Shown here: in pieces, positions 26,704-36,316 of the stretch
How positions within the stretch are numbered: position 1 is the first letter of the stretch
Layout: each line of letters opens with the position of its first letter
Assembly: GCA_963768025.1 (NCBI GenBank)
Contig: CAVYGM010000011.1
Coordinates: 62,001 to 126,000 of the forward strand
Reading direction: 5' to 3'
DNA: 64,000 nucleotides
From: CAVYGM01 sp963768025
GTDB lineage: Bacteria; Bacteroidota; Bacteroidia; Cytophagales; Spirosomataceae
The notes under the pieces: generated by a model
What the model was told of the DNA's origin: nothing
Databases searched by the model: none
The model's input: only the letters and a program-made list of their open reading frames with translations
Position numbers and translations under genes: made by a program

Positions 26704-28371
26704 ATGAGTGAACATCTGCTCACCCTCTTGATTTTTATCCCTCTGCTGGGGGCTCTCGTGGCATTGGTATGGCCGCATCACCGCAGCCAGGACCTCCGGG
26801 TGCTGACCGTGGCTGTGTGTGTGGTAGAGGTAGTCTTGTGTGCTTTTTTGTACGCTGGGTTCGACCTTACCGAAGGAGGGTACCAATTCCGTGAAGCCGT
26901 GGACTGGATCACCCTGCCGCTTGGTTCAATGGGCACGGTTTCCATAGACTTCGCCCTGGCGGTGGATGGCATCAGCCTCCCGCTGGTGCTGCTGGCAGCG
27001 GTGGTCATGCTGGCAGGGGCCATTAGCTCCTGGAACACCGATTCCCGCCGAAAGGCCTACTTTTCTCTCTACATGCTTTTGAGCGGAAGCGTGATCGGGT
27101 GTTTCCTGGCGCAGGACTTCTTTTTGTTCTACCTGTTTTTTGAATTCATGCTCCTGCCCATGTACTTCCTCATTGGGCTGTGGGGTGGGCCGCGCCGCGA
27201 GTACGCCGCCATCAAGTTTTTTGTGTATACCTTTCTGGGATCTCTCCTGATTCTGATCGTGATGATTGGCTTGTACCTATCAGCCATCGACCCCGTCGAA
27301 ACGGCCCGGGCGGCTGGTTTGTTGGGGGGTGAACAACTGAATGAGGGGGTGATTATGCAGGTTCAACAGGCCCTTGCCCTGGGACAAATCGCCCCGGAAC
27401 AGCTGGTGCATACGTTTCGGTTCGAGTACCTGGCCGACGCGGCCAACTACCTGCCTAATGCCTGGCTGAACCCGGTGTCGGGGGTATTTCTGGGCGATAC
27501 CCCCATCCGCTTGCTGGCCTTCTGGCTCCTTTTTGCAGGCTTTGCCGTGAAACTCCCCGTGGTACCGGTGCATACCTGGCTGCCTGATGCTCACGTAGAA
27601 GCACCAACGGCCATTTCGGTAGTGCTGGCGGGAATTTTGTTGAAGATCGGTGGCTACGGTTTCATTCGGATCGTGGACGGGTTCTTTCCCGCCGAAGCCC
27701 TGTATAGCTCGGTGCCCCTCGCCCTGCTGGGGATGGTTTCTATTGTATACGGTGGCTTTACAGCCCTGGCGCAGCACGATCTTAAAAAGATGATTGCCTA
27801 TTCGTCGGTTTCACATATGGGATTCGTGCTATTGGGAATAGCTGCTTTCACCGCCGAAGGACTCAACGGGGCCATTTACCAGATGGTGAGCCACGGAGTA
27901 CTCTCGGCCATGCTGTTCCTGCTGGCGGGGGTGCTCTCGGATCGTACCCACGACCGGATCATCGAGAACTACGGAGGGCTCATCAATCCTATGCCGAAGT
28001 ATACCGTTCTGACGGGTATCGCTTTCTTTGCTTCTCTCGGTCTACCCGGTTTTTCAGGCTTTATCGGGGAGCTCTTTACGCTTATGGGCGCCTTCCGCGC
28101 CGACCATATTCCGGTCTGGATTCCGGCCCTGTCCACATTGGGTATCGTGCTGGCGGCGGCTTACTTTCTCTGGACATTGCAACGCATGTTTTTTGGCACT
28201 TTCTGGTACCGGACTCCGGAATCGTCGGCCTTGCTGACGGACCTTACTTCCCGGGAGGTTGGTCTTCTGGTAACCTTGGCCTTTTTTACCCTACTGTTGG
28301 GAGTTTTACCCAATCTGCTGTTTTCAATAAGCGGAGCCACCGTACAGGCCTGGTTCGAGGGCTTCAAATAA
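26704..28371 (+). CDS. nuoM: NADH-quinone oxidoreductase subunit M-like proton channel
   Basis: 555 residues, many transmembrane helices. Conserved antiporter blocks: FFLFYLFFEFMLLPMYFLIG with the key glutamate, KLPVVPVHTWLPDAHVEAPT, and KMIAYSSVSHMGFVLLG. It forms a transcriptional pair with nuoL, 49 bp downstream. About 290 bp of AT-rich sequence follows without nuoN, so this is a two-subunit cluster. Confidence 0.92.
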   Translation: MSEHLLTLLIFIPLLGALVALVWPHHRSQDLRVLTVAVCVVEVVLCAFLYAGFDLTEGGYQFREAVDWITLPLGSMGTVSIDFALAVDGISLPLVLLAAVVMLAGAISSWNTDSRRKAYFSLYMLLSGSVIGCFLAQDFFLFYLFFEFMLLPMYFLIGLWGGPRREYAAIKFFVYTFLGSLLILIVMIGLYLSAIDPVETARAAGLLGGEQLNEGVIMQVQQALALGQIAPEQLVHTFRFEYLADAANYLPNAWLNPVSGVFLGDTPIRLLAFWLLFAGFAVKLPVVPVHTWLPDAHVEAPTAISVVLAGILLKIGGYGFIRIVDGFFPAEALYSSVPLALLGMVSIVYGGFTALAQHDLKKMIAYSSVSHMGFVLLGIAAFTAEGLNGAIYQMVSHGVLSAMLFLLAGVLSDRTHDRIIENYGGLINPMPKYTVLTGIAFFASLGLPGFSGFIGELFTLMGAFRADHIPVWIPALSTLGIVLAAAYFLWTLQRMFFGTFWYRTPESSALLTDLTSREVGLLVTLAFFTLLLGVLPNLLFSISGATVQAWFEGFK

Positions 28372-28665
28372 AGTGCGGGTTCCTTTTCTATGGGCGGATT
28401 CTGGCAAAAAGTATTGAGAGGCAAAAAAGAGGATATGGGAACTTCTTAAGAGACTATACTAAATTTAAGATTTACAAAAGCCAGTATATGTAATCGATTT
28501 TTTTGGCATTATTTCAATAACCTAGAATAATATTCTGTTTTTGAGTAAAAAACATTTTTTTTGCAAACCCAGCCGAACTATTTTAGTTTATATTTTTGTA
28601 GTAAATAAAGGGATAGTTGATCTCTTATACCCAAACGAGGTTTTTGATAGGGTTCTTTTGGTGAA
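28372..28665. other. AT-rich intergenic region
   Basis: 294 bp without a supportable gene. TATTTTTG at 28591-28598 matches the -7 pattern for the gene at 28666, but no TTTG lies at the right distance upstream. Confidence 0.4.
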
Positions 28666-29061
28666 ATGAAAGGAATGTTTTACATAGGATGCATAGTGAT
28701 GTTGGTGATAAAATCGGCAACCGCTAGCTTTTATACAAATAGCATTATTCCTGTAAATAATTTGACTAAACAGAAGTCATATTTAAAACCTACGCGCTAC
28801 AAAGCAGTATCTTCCTACGTTAAAAAAGCCAAGAAAACAAAGCTATTTCCGGTACTTACTTCTTCTGATTTTGAGGCCCAGCAGCTCGAAGGAGATGACA
28901 GAGGCTCGGATGAAAATAATCAAGATAGCCGGGAAGATAGTATTTACGAAACCCCTCTGGCGTTCCTGACCCCTGTATTCAATCAGCCTCAATACGCATT
29001 TTCCCTAGGGAGGTACAATTCTTTTGTACAGTTCAATATACCTCCTCCCAAATATAACTGA
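28666..29061 (+). CDS. Small exported hypothetical protein
   Basis: 131 residues: a hydrophobic signal-like N terminus (YIGCIVMLVIKSATASF), a basic middle (SSYVKKAKKTKLFP), an acidic low-complexity part (EGDDRGSDENNQDSREDS) and an aromatic C-terminal end. No known domain is recognised. Base composition is more AT-rich than its neighbours. It stands alone between nuoM and the efflux operon and may be a lineage-specific envelope protein. Confidence 0.5.
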   Translation: MKGMFYIGCIVMLVIKSATASFYTNSIIPVNNLTKQKSYLKPTRYKAVSSYVKKAKKTKLFPVLTSSDFEAQQLEGDDRGSDENNQDSREDSIYETPLAFLTPVFNQPQYAFSLGRYNSFVQFNIPPPKYN

Positions 29062-29244
29062 CCAGGTTACTTTCCTGCGTGTACGCAACTGACTCTAACA
29101 GAATCAGGACTAAATTCCTTTGTTTGTTATTTTAGTTGTTTTTAGTTACAAACTGAATTTTGCTATCAATTTTATAACACCTGGTAAAGGAAAGGCCCTA
29201 AGCGCCGCCTCTATTTACCCTGACCAACCTATAAATATCTTCCC

Positions 29245-30399
29245 ATGAAAACCTATAAAGTGCTATCGTACTGTATGCCCCTATTCCTGGCGGCCCTCAT
29301 GCTAAGCTGTACGGCAGAAAGCAAGGAAAATTCATTAAAAAGCGACCCTAAGACAACCGTAAAGGAGTTTCCGGTGATTCAGCTTACTCCCCAAAAAACC
29401 GAGCTCCACCGTGAATATGTAGGCAATATCAATGCAATCCGAAATGTGGAGATATACGCCCGGGTAAAAGGGTACCTGGAAGAAATCTACGTAGACGAAG
29501 GGCAGGAAGTACGTAAGGGACAGGTGCTTTTCAGGATCAACGACGAAGAGTACCAGGCTGAACTGGCCAAAGCCAAGGCAAATCTGCAAAGCGCCATTGC
29601 GGAGGCTAAGGCCGCCCAACTGGAAGTGAGCCGCATCAAACTGCTGGTGGACAAGAAAATAATATCGAAAATAGAATGGGAAGTAGCTGAAACCAGCGTG
29701 CTGGCCGCTCAGGCCCGTATCGAAGAAGCCCGCTCAGCTCTCACCAACGCCACCATTCACCTCGCCCGCACCCGTATCAGGGCTCCTTTCGGCGGGGTGA
29801 TCAACCGGATCCCGTACAAAGCCGGTAGCCTGATCGACGAGGGTACGCACCTGACGTCTGTTTCGGATACCAAAAAAGTATATGTGTACTTTAATGTGTC
29901 CGAGAACGAGTACCTGGAATTTACCAAAGCCCGGCAACAGAATGGGAGTAAGCAAAGCGGAATTGTGGAGCTGGATTTGGCCGATGGGTCATCGTTTTCG
30001 GAGAAAGGGCGTATCCAAACTATGGAAGGAGAATTTGACGAAGGCACGGGCTCCATCGCTTTCCGGGCGGAGTTCCCCAATCCGGGCAAGCTCCTGAAGC
30101 ACGGATCGTCGGGTACTATCCGCCTCACCAACTCGATTGACGACGCTCTGCTGGTACCCCAGAAGGCGGTATTCGAAATTCAGGACAAAAGCTATGTGTA
30201 TGTACTGGACAAAAACAACCAGGTGAAGATGACCAGCTTTGTGCCGAAATCCCGCTTTTCAAATTTCTATCTGGTACAGTCCGGTCTGGAAGTGGGGGAT
30301 CGGATTGTGTACGAAGGCATTCAGGCCCTAAAAGACGGGGCTATTATTCAGCCGAAAGTGGTTGCCGAAGTGGGAACGGACGAATTGAAATCGGAATAA
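29245..30399 (+). CDS. RND efflux periplasmic adaptor (membrane fusion) lipoprotein
   Basis: 384 residues. The lipoprotein signal ends in LMLSC. Then come the barrel-sandwich (lipoyl-like) halves (VKGYLEEIYVDEGQEVRKGQ and RIRAPFGGVINRIPYKAGSL), a coiled-coil hairpin at about 105-160, and beta-barrel and membrane-proximal domains. It bridges the inner-membrane pump and the outer-membrane channel. First gene of a three-gene operon (51 bp to the pump). Confidence 0.94.
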   Translation: MKTYKVLSYCMPLFLAALMLSCTAESKENSLKSDPKTTVKEFPVIQLTPQKTELHREYVGNINAIRNVEIYARVKGYLEEIYVDEGQEVRKGQVLFRINDEEYQAELAKAKANLQSAIAEAKAAQLEVSRIKLLVDKKIISKIEWEVAETSVLAAQARIEEARSALTNATIHLARTRIRAPFGGVINRIPYKAGSLIDEGTHLTSVSDTKKVYVYFNVSENEYLEFTKARQQNGSKQSGIVELDLADGSSFSEKGRIQTMEGEFDEGTGSIAFRAEFPNPGKLLKHGSSGTIRLTNSIDDALLVPQKAVFEIQDKSYVYVLDKNNQVKMTSFVPKSRFSNFYLVQSGLEVGDRIVYEGIQALKDGAIIQPKVVAEVGTDELKSE

Positions 30400-30450
30400 G
30401 GAGGTAGCCGACTGGTAGTTCAAGTTTTTCATTATCCATCATTTAAGTAT

Positions 30451-33400
30451 ATGTTCAAAATATTTATACGAAGACCGGTGCTGTCACTGGTCATTTCGTT
30501 AGTGATTACCCTCTTGGGAGGGCTGGCGCTTTTAACGCTTCCGATTACTCAGTTTCCCGATATCGTTCCCCCCTCCGTCACCGTGACCGCCAACTACAAT
30601 GGGGCTAACGCCGAGGTGTGTACCAAAGCCGTGGCGACTCCCCTTGAACGGGCCATCAACGGAGTGCCGGGTATGACCTACATGACCTCTGTGTCGGCTA
30701 ACAGCGGCATGACCCTCATCACGGTGTTTTTTCAGGTGGGTACCGATCCTGACCTGGCCGCAGTAAACGTTCAAAACCGCGTACAGTCGGTGATTGACGA
30801 GCTCCCCGAGGAAGTGATAAAAGCCGGGGTGATTACCGAAAAAGAAGTCAATAGTATGCTCATGTACCTTGATATCATGAGTACCGACTCCACCGTGGGG
30901 GAAAAGTTTGTGTACAACTTCGCTGATATAAATGTTCTGGCCGAATTGAAGCGGATTGATGGCGTAGGCTTTGCCGAAATCATGGGCCACCGCGATTACT
31001 CCATGCGCGTGTGGCTCAAACCCGACCGCATGGTGAGCTATAAGGTATCCACTGACGAGGTGATCGAGGCCATCCGGGCTCAAAATGTGGAAGCGGCACC
31101 GGGGAAGTCGGGCATTGGGTCGGGGAAAGTATCCCCGGCGCTGGAATACGTACTACGCTATACCGGAAAGATGTTTGAGCCGGATCAGTACGAAAACATT
31201 GTAATTCGGGCTGAATCCGACGGATCGATGCTTAAGCTAAAAGACATAGCCGATGTAGAGTTTGGCTCGCTGGATTACGAAATGGCTTCCAAGTCGGACG
31301 GCCGCCCCTCGGCTTCCATTATGCTTAAGCAGCGTCCCGGTTCCAACGCCCGCGAGGTAATCGCCAAAGTAAAGGAGCGCGTCGCCGAACTAAAAGAGAC
31401 TACCTTCCCACCCGGCATGACCTATACGGTATCCTACGACGTATCCCGTTTCCTGGATGCTTCCATCCACGAGGTAGTACGCACACTGTTTGAGGCATTC
31501 ATTCTAGTGTTTTTGATCGTATATCTCTTTTTGCAGGATTTCCGTTCCACGCTCATCCCAGCGCTGGCTGTGCCGGTGGCGCTGATCGGTACCTTTGCGT
31601 TCATGCAGGTACTAGGATTCTCCATCAACCTGCTTACGCTGTTCGCCCTGGTACTTGCCATCGGGATTGTGGTGGATAACGCCATCGTGGTGGTGGAGGC
31701 CGTCCACGCCAAAATGGCCGAAAAACATATGTCGGCCAGGGAAGCTACCTTTTCGGCTATGAAGGAAATTAGCGGGGCCATTGTGGCCATTACGCTGGTG
31801 ATGTCGGCCGTATTCATCCCCGTAGCCTTTATGTCGGGTCCGGTGGGGGTGTTCTATCGGCAATTCTCCCTGACGCTGGCTATTTCCATCGTTATTTCTG
31901 GGATCAATGCTCTGACGCTTACGCCCGCGCTCTGCGCTATTCTGCTCAAAAATACCCATCATGAGGAGAAGAAGAAAAATCTGCTCCAACGATTTTTTGC
32001 GGGCTTCAACCGGGGCTACGATTCGGTGGCCAATCGGTACAAAGGATTGGTGGGGCTCATCGCCAGCCGGAGGCTCATCACCATTTTGTTGCTGGTGGCT
32101 TTCTGTGTGGGTACCTGGGGAATCAACACGGTGCTACCGTCCGGCTTTATTCCTACCGAAGATCAGGGCGTGTTTTACGTCAATGTCACAACGCCGGTAG
32201 GAGCCACCGTAGAACGCACCGAAACGGTCCTGGATGCCGTTCAGAAAGCCGCCGAAGGCATCGAAGAGGTAGAGTCGGTTTCGACATTGTCGGGATACAG
32301 TCTCATGACCGAGTCGGATGGGGCCTCCTATGGCATGGGCATGATCAATCTTATCCCCTGGGATGAACGCAAGCTGTCCGTTGAGGAGATTATCGCTGTT
32401 ATGCAGGAGAAGACTAAAAACATGTACGACGCCAATATTGAGTACTTCCCCCCGCCCACGGTACCAGGCTTTGGTAATTCCAGTGGGTTTGAGCTGCGGT
32501 TATTGGACAAAACCGGTAGCGGCGACTTCCAGCAAACGGCTCGGGTGACGAATCAGTTTATTGAGGCTCTGCGCGAAACCCCAGCCATCAATGCGGCCTT
32601 CACCAGTTTCGATGCCAACTTCCCGCAGTACCTCATTCACATGGATCAGGATATGGCTGCCAAGAAGGGTGTGACAGTAGAGAAAGCCATGAGTACACTC
32701 CAAACGCTGATTGGTAGCTACTACGCCTCTAATTTTATCCGGTTTGGACAAATGTACAAGGTGATGGTGCAGGCCGATCCGCATTACCGGATGGCCCCGG
32801 AAGACGTAACCAAAATGTACGTAAAAAACGATCGTGGCGAGATGGTGCCCTTCTCCACCTTTACCCGCCTCGAACGCGTGTATGGCCCCGAGCAGCTGAC
32901 GCGTTACAACATGTTTACTTCCGCCATGATCAACGGCGAGCCTGCGCCGGGTTTCAGCAGCGGGGACGCCATTAGGGCGGTGGAAGAGATAGCAAAGCAA
33001 AAACTTCCCAAAGGATTCACCTACGAGTGGTCGGGTATGACGCGCGAAGAAATCCTGTCGGGCGATCAGGCCTTTTACATTTTTATCGTATGTCTGGTGT
33101 TCGTCTATCTGCTACTGGCGGCGCAGTACGAAAGCTTCCTGCTGCCGTTGCCGGTGATTCTTTCACTGCCTACGGGTATCTTTGGGGCCTTTTTAGCCCT
33201 CAAACTCATGGGGCTCGAGAATAATATTTACGCGCAGGTATCCTTGGTCATGCTTATCGGTTTGCTGGGCAAAAATGCCATCCTGATCGTAGAATACGCC
33301 ATCCTGCGTCGGGAAGAAGGACTCTCGGTACTGGAAGCGGCCATGGAAGGGGCCACCGAACGCTTGCGTCCGATCCTGATGACTTCCTTTGCGTTTATCG

Positions 33401-33615
33401 CGGGCCTTATCCCGCTTTGCATTGCCACGGGCGCGGGAGCCCTGGGCAACCGCTCTATTGGTACGGCCGCGGCGGGAGGCATGTTCGTCGGAACGGTGTT
33501 TGGGGTGATTCTGATTCCTGGTTTGTATGTTCTTTTCGCCAGCCTTTCCGAACGCCGGAAACCTATCCCGACTGAGTCGGCGGAGGTAGTGGAAGAGAGT
33601 CTTGTCGAAGAATAA
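30451..33615 (+). CDS. RND efflux pump, hydrophobe/amphiphile (HAE1, AcrB-like) family
   Basis: 1054 residues, normal for AcrB homologues, with 12 transmembrane helices and two large periplasmic loops. It begins MFKIFIRRPVLSLVISLVI. The proton-relay helix 4 reads GIVVDNAIVVVEAVHA: the first Asp is kept at about residue 409, but the second acidic position of AcrB is Asn. The relay lysine is present in helix 10 (LLGKNAILIVEY). The protein exports drugs or other amphiphiles driven by protons. Substrate unknown. Confidence 0.95.
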   Translation: MFKIFIRRPVLSLVISLVITLLGGLALLTLPITQFPDIVPPSVTVTANYNGANAEVCTKAVATPLERAINGVPGMTYMTSVSANSGMTLITVFFQVGTDPDLAAVNVQNRVQSVIDELPEEVIKAGVITEKEVNSMLMYLDIMSTDSTVGEKFVYNFADINVLAELKRIDGVGFAEIMGHRDYSMRVWLKPDRMVSYKVSTDEVIEAIRAQNVEAAPGKSGIGSGKVSPALEYVLRYTGKMFEPDQYENIVIRAESDGSMLKLKDIADVEFGSLDYEMASKSDGRPSASIMLKQRPGSNAREVIAKVKERVAELKETTFPPGMTYTVSYDVSRFLDASIHEVVRTLFEAFILVFLIVYLFLQDFRSTLIPALAVPVALIGTFAFMQVLGFSINLLTLFALVLAIGIVVDNAIVVVEAVHAKMAEKHMSAREATFSAMKEISGAIVAITLVMSAVFIPVAFMSGPVGVFYRQFSLTLAISIVISGINALTLTPALCAILLKNTHHEEKKKNLLQRFFAGFNRGYDSVANRYKGLVGLIASRRLITILLLVAFCVGTWGINTVLPSGFIPTEDQGVFYVNVTTPVGATVERTETVLDAVQKAAEGIEEVESVSTLSGYSLMTESDGASYGMGMINLIPWDERKLSVEEIIAVMQEKTKNMYDANIEYFPPPTVPGFGNSSGFELRLLDKTGSGDFQQTARVTNQFIEALRETPAINAAFTSFDANFPQYLIHMDQDMAAKKGVTVEKAMSTLQTLIGSYYASNFIRFGQMYKVMVQADPHYRMAPEDVTKMYVKNDRGEMVPFSTFTRLERVYGPEQLTRYNMFTSAMINGEPAPGFSSGDAIRAVEEIAKQKLPKGFTYEWSGMTREEILSGDQAFYIFIVCLVFVYLLLAAQYESFLLPLPVILSLPTGIFGAFLALKLMGLENNIYAQVSLVMLIGLLGKNAILIVEYAILRREEGLSVLEAAMEGATERLRPILMTSFAFIAGLIPLCIATGAGALGNRSIGTAAAGGMFVGTVFGVILIPGLYVLFASLSERRKPIPTESAEVVEESLVEE

Positions 33616-33630
33616 TTGTAGTTCTGGTAA

Positions 33631-33669
33631 GGTAGCCTTTCGTATAGAGAGGCTACCCTTCTTTTATTT
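33631..33669 (+). terminator. Hairpin between pump and outer-membrane channel genes
   Basis: GGTAGCCT/AGGCTACC (8-bp stem) followed by CTTCTTTTATTT. It could attenuate read-through into the channel gene, which starts only 12 bp after the T-rich end. Confidence 0.6.
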
Positions 33670-33680
33670 CAAAATACATT

Positions 33681-35123
33681 ATGCGATCCCTGTCTTATTT
33701 ACATAAAATTTTTGCCCTGCTTCTGCTTCTTTCCCTTTGCGGTTGCAAACTCATGACGCCTCTTCCCCAGCCGTCGGGCATGAAAGCACCGCGTACGTTT
33801 CTGGAACGCGTGGACAGCGTCAGTATGGGCGGTATGCCAATCCGGGAGTTCTTTAAGGATCCTGACCTGGCGGCTCTGATTGATACCGCCCTGCAACGCA
33901 ACCCTGATCTGTCCATCGCTTTGCAGCGCATCGAAATAGCCCGGGCCGATATACTTGAACGCGATGGTGCATTGCTCCCTTCGGTGCAGGCCGAAGCCTC
34001 CGGGGGCATCCGGCGCTATGGGGAGTACACTCAAGAAGGCGTAGGGAACTACGACACCAATTTTTCGGACAACATCAATCCCGACCAGCGGATGACTAAC
34101 CCCCTGCCCGATTATTTCCTGGGGGCCCGGAGTACGTGGGAGGTAGACTTGTGGGGGAAGTTGCGTACACGCCGTAAGGCCGCTTACGCGCGTTTCCTGG
34201 CCACGGAAAAAGGGCGGCAGCTCATCGTAACGAACCTGGTGGCGGATATTGCCCGCTCCTACTACGAGCTGCTCACGCTGGATAACCAACTGGAAATTCT
34301 GCAACGAAACGCCGACCTGCAGCAGAAAGCGGTAGAGACGATTGTAATTCAAAAGCAGGGCGGACGCGCCAACGAGCTGGCCGTACGGCAGTTCAGAGCC
34401 CAGCTACTGAATACCCGAAGCCTGGCCTTGCAAAGCCAGCAGCAGATCATGGAGATCGAAACCCGGATCAACACTCTGCTGGGACGCTTCACCCAGCCTA
34501 TTACGCGTGGGAACCCCATTCTTCGGCAGTCTATTCCCGAAAAAATTAACGTCGGGATACCCGCCCAAATGCTCCGCCGCCGACCGGATGTGCAGCAGGC
34601 CGAGCTGGAACTTCGGGCCGCCGGGGCCGATTTGCAGGCGGCCCGACTGGCTTACTTGCCCTCTCTGAATCTGAACGCCTACCTGGGGCTGAATGCCTTC
34701 AAGGGTTCGGTGTTATTCTCGCCTGCCTCGCTGGCGTACGGCCTGCTGGCAGGCTTAACAGCCCCGATACTAAACAGAAAGGCCCTGAAAGCTGGGCAAA
34801 ACAGAACCACGGCCCAAACCACCGAGGCGCTCTATACCTACAATAAGGCCGTTTTGAAAGCCTTTCAGGAAGCGGCTATGAACATGCGCTCCCTGGACTA
34901 TTTAAAAAGAATATCAGATTTAAAGTCAGAGGAGACCAACGAATTGCAGCAGGGCGTGTCGGTAGCCAATGACCTCTACCTGGCAGGTTACGCTAACTAC
35001 CTGGAAGTAATTACCGCTCAGCGTACAGTACTAGCGGCAGAATTGGAACAAACCACTATTCAGCAGCGCCAGTTTACGACGCTAGTGGACTTGTACAGGT
35101 CGCTGGGGGGCGGATGGGAATAG
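33681..35123 (+). CDS. TolC/NodT-type outer-membrane efflux lipoprotein
   Basis: 480 residues. The lipoprotein signal ends in LSLCGC. Two repeated outer-membrane efflux domains follow, with the typical PDLSIALQRIEIARADI, the RRRPDVQQAELELRAAGAD helix, and the repeat end AGYANYLEVITAQRTVLAAE. It forms the trimeric exit duct for the adaptor and pump encoded just upstream. Confidence 0.94.
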   Translation: MRSLSYLHKIFALLLLLSLCGCKLMTPLPQPSGMKAPRTFLERVDSVSMGGMPIREFFKDPDLAALIDTALQRNPDLSIALQRIEIARADILERDGALLPSVQAEASGGIRRYGEYTQEGVGNYDTNFSDNINPDQRMTNPLPDYFLGARSTWEVDLWGKLRTRRKAAYARFLATEKGRQLIVTNLVADIARSYYELLTLDNQLEILQRNADLQQKAVETIVIQKQGGRANELAVRQFRAQLLNTRSLALQSQQQIMEIETRINTLLGRFTQPITRGNPILRQSIPEKINVGIPAQMLRRRPDVQQAELELRAAGADLQAARLAYLPSLNLNAYLGLNAFKGSVLFSPASLAYGLLAGLTAPILNRKALKAGQNRTTAQTTEALYTYNKAVLKAFQEAAMNMRSLDYLKRISDLKSEETNELQQGVSVANDLYLAGYANYLEVITAQRTVLAAELEQTTIQQRQFTTLVDLYRSLGGGWE

Positions 35124-35319
35124 AGAAAAAAAATAGCTAGCAATTGGGCCGCTCCGGGCGATATTTCATCCCCGGCAGCGTCCGTTTATCCCGATCATGC
35201 CTGTGCGTTCGTTATTTTATGTAAATTAGACGTGCACAAATGTGCCAAAGAGAGAACTTCCGGGACATACAAACCCGAATACGGCTCCCTTCCTATCTAT
35301 CACTTAACTTTTCCCATTT

Positions 35320-36229
35320 ATGTTTTTTATAGTAATCGGCCTGCTGCTGGTAGTAGCAGGTTTTGCCATCAACACTCCCTCCCTAACTCTCTCCCGGTAT
35401 TCGCGGCCCGTCAAGATCGCCGGCATTGTGATTGCACTTAGGGGGAGCCCTTACCGCCAGTATCCGGCAGATCGACGCTGGTACGATTGGCGTTCAGTCA
35501 CTTTTCGGTAAGGTAAATGACAATGTGCTGGAGAACGGGTTAAACATCGTGAATCCGCTGGTGGATGTGACGGTTTTTGACACCAAAACCCAGAACTACA
35601 CCATGTCCGCCACTACGGCCGAAGGAGATCTGTCGGGCGATGACGCCATTCGGGTTTTGTCCGCCGACGGGCTTGAAGTAGTGATTGACCTCACGGTTTT
35701 GTACAAGATTTTACCAGGATCGGCCCCTACAATTTACCAGCAGATTGGCCGTGACTTCAAGGATAAGATCGTGCGACCCGTAACGCGGACGCGGATTCGG
35801 GACAATGCAGTTTATTACGATGCCGTGGCGTTATATTCCAAAAAGCGGGATGAATTTCAGGATCGGATCTACAAGTCCATTGACAAGGATTTCAAGGATC
35901 GGGGCCTGATTCTAGAGCAGCTCCTCATCCGGAATATCAACCTGCCCGAGTCCGTCAAGAAAACCATCGAGTCCAAGATCAACGCCGAGCAGGACGCTCA
36001 GAAAATGGAGTTTGTGTTACAGAAAGAACGCCAGGAAGCCGAGCGGAAGCGCGTTGAGGCTAAAGGTATCTCCGACTACCAGACCATCATTGCCAGCAGT
36101 CTGACCGACCGTCAGCTTCAGTATGAGATGATCAACGCCCAGAAAGAACTGGCCGCATCCCCTAACACCAAGATCGTGATTATGGGAGGCGGAAAAGGCG
36201 GTGTCCCCCTGATTCTGAACGACAAGTAG
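35320..36229 (+). pseudogene. SPFH/prohibitin-family membrane protein with one frameshift
   Basis: The N terminus (FFIVIGLLLVVAGFAINTPS, a membrane anchor) is in one frame. From about 35445 the rest continues in another: GALTASIRQIDAGTIGVQ, then the SPFH domain, a coiled-coil (QKERQEAERKRVEAKG) and IVIMGGGKGGVPLIL. One extra base in CTTAGGGGGAG (35440-35447) separates them: dropping it joins IVIAL to GGALTASIRQ. Prohibitin-like proteins form large ring scaffolds at the inner membrane. As written, the gene would yield a 63-residue peptide; a sequencing error is likely. Confidence 0.85.
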
Positions 36230-36245
36230 AGGTCATTTTGAAAAT

Positions 36246-36287
36246 AAAAAAGAGTTGGCTCCGGTACCGGTGGCCAACTCTTTTTTT
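36246..36287. terminator. Bidirectional terminator between convergent genes
   Basis: GAGTTGGC (36252-36259) and GCCAACTC (36273-36280), flanked by A-run and T-run, serve both the rightward SPFH gene and the leftward hexosaminidase gene. Confidence 0.9.
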
Positions 36288-36316
36288 GTATCTGAGCTTC
36301 TTAATAGTACATCGGG

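Noticed and set aside
35430..35450. Programmed frameshifting in the SPFH gene
   Set aside because: No canonical slippery heptamer with a downstream pseudoknot is evident, and programmed shifts are not known for this family; a base error or mutation is simpler.
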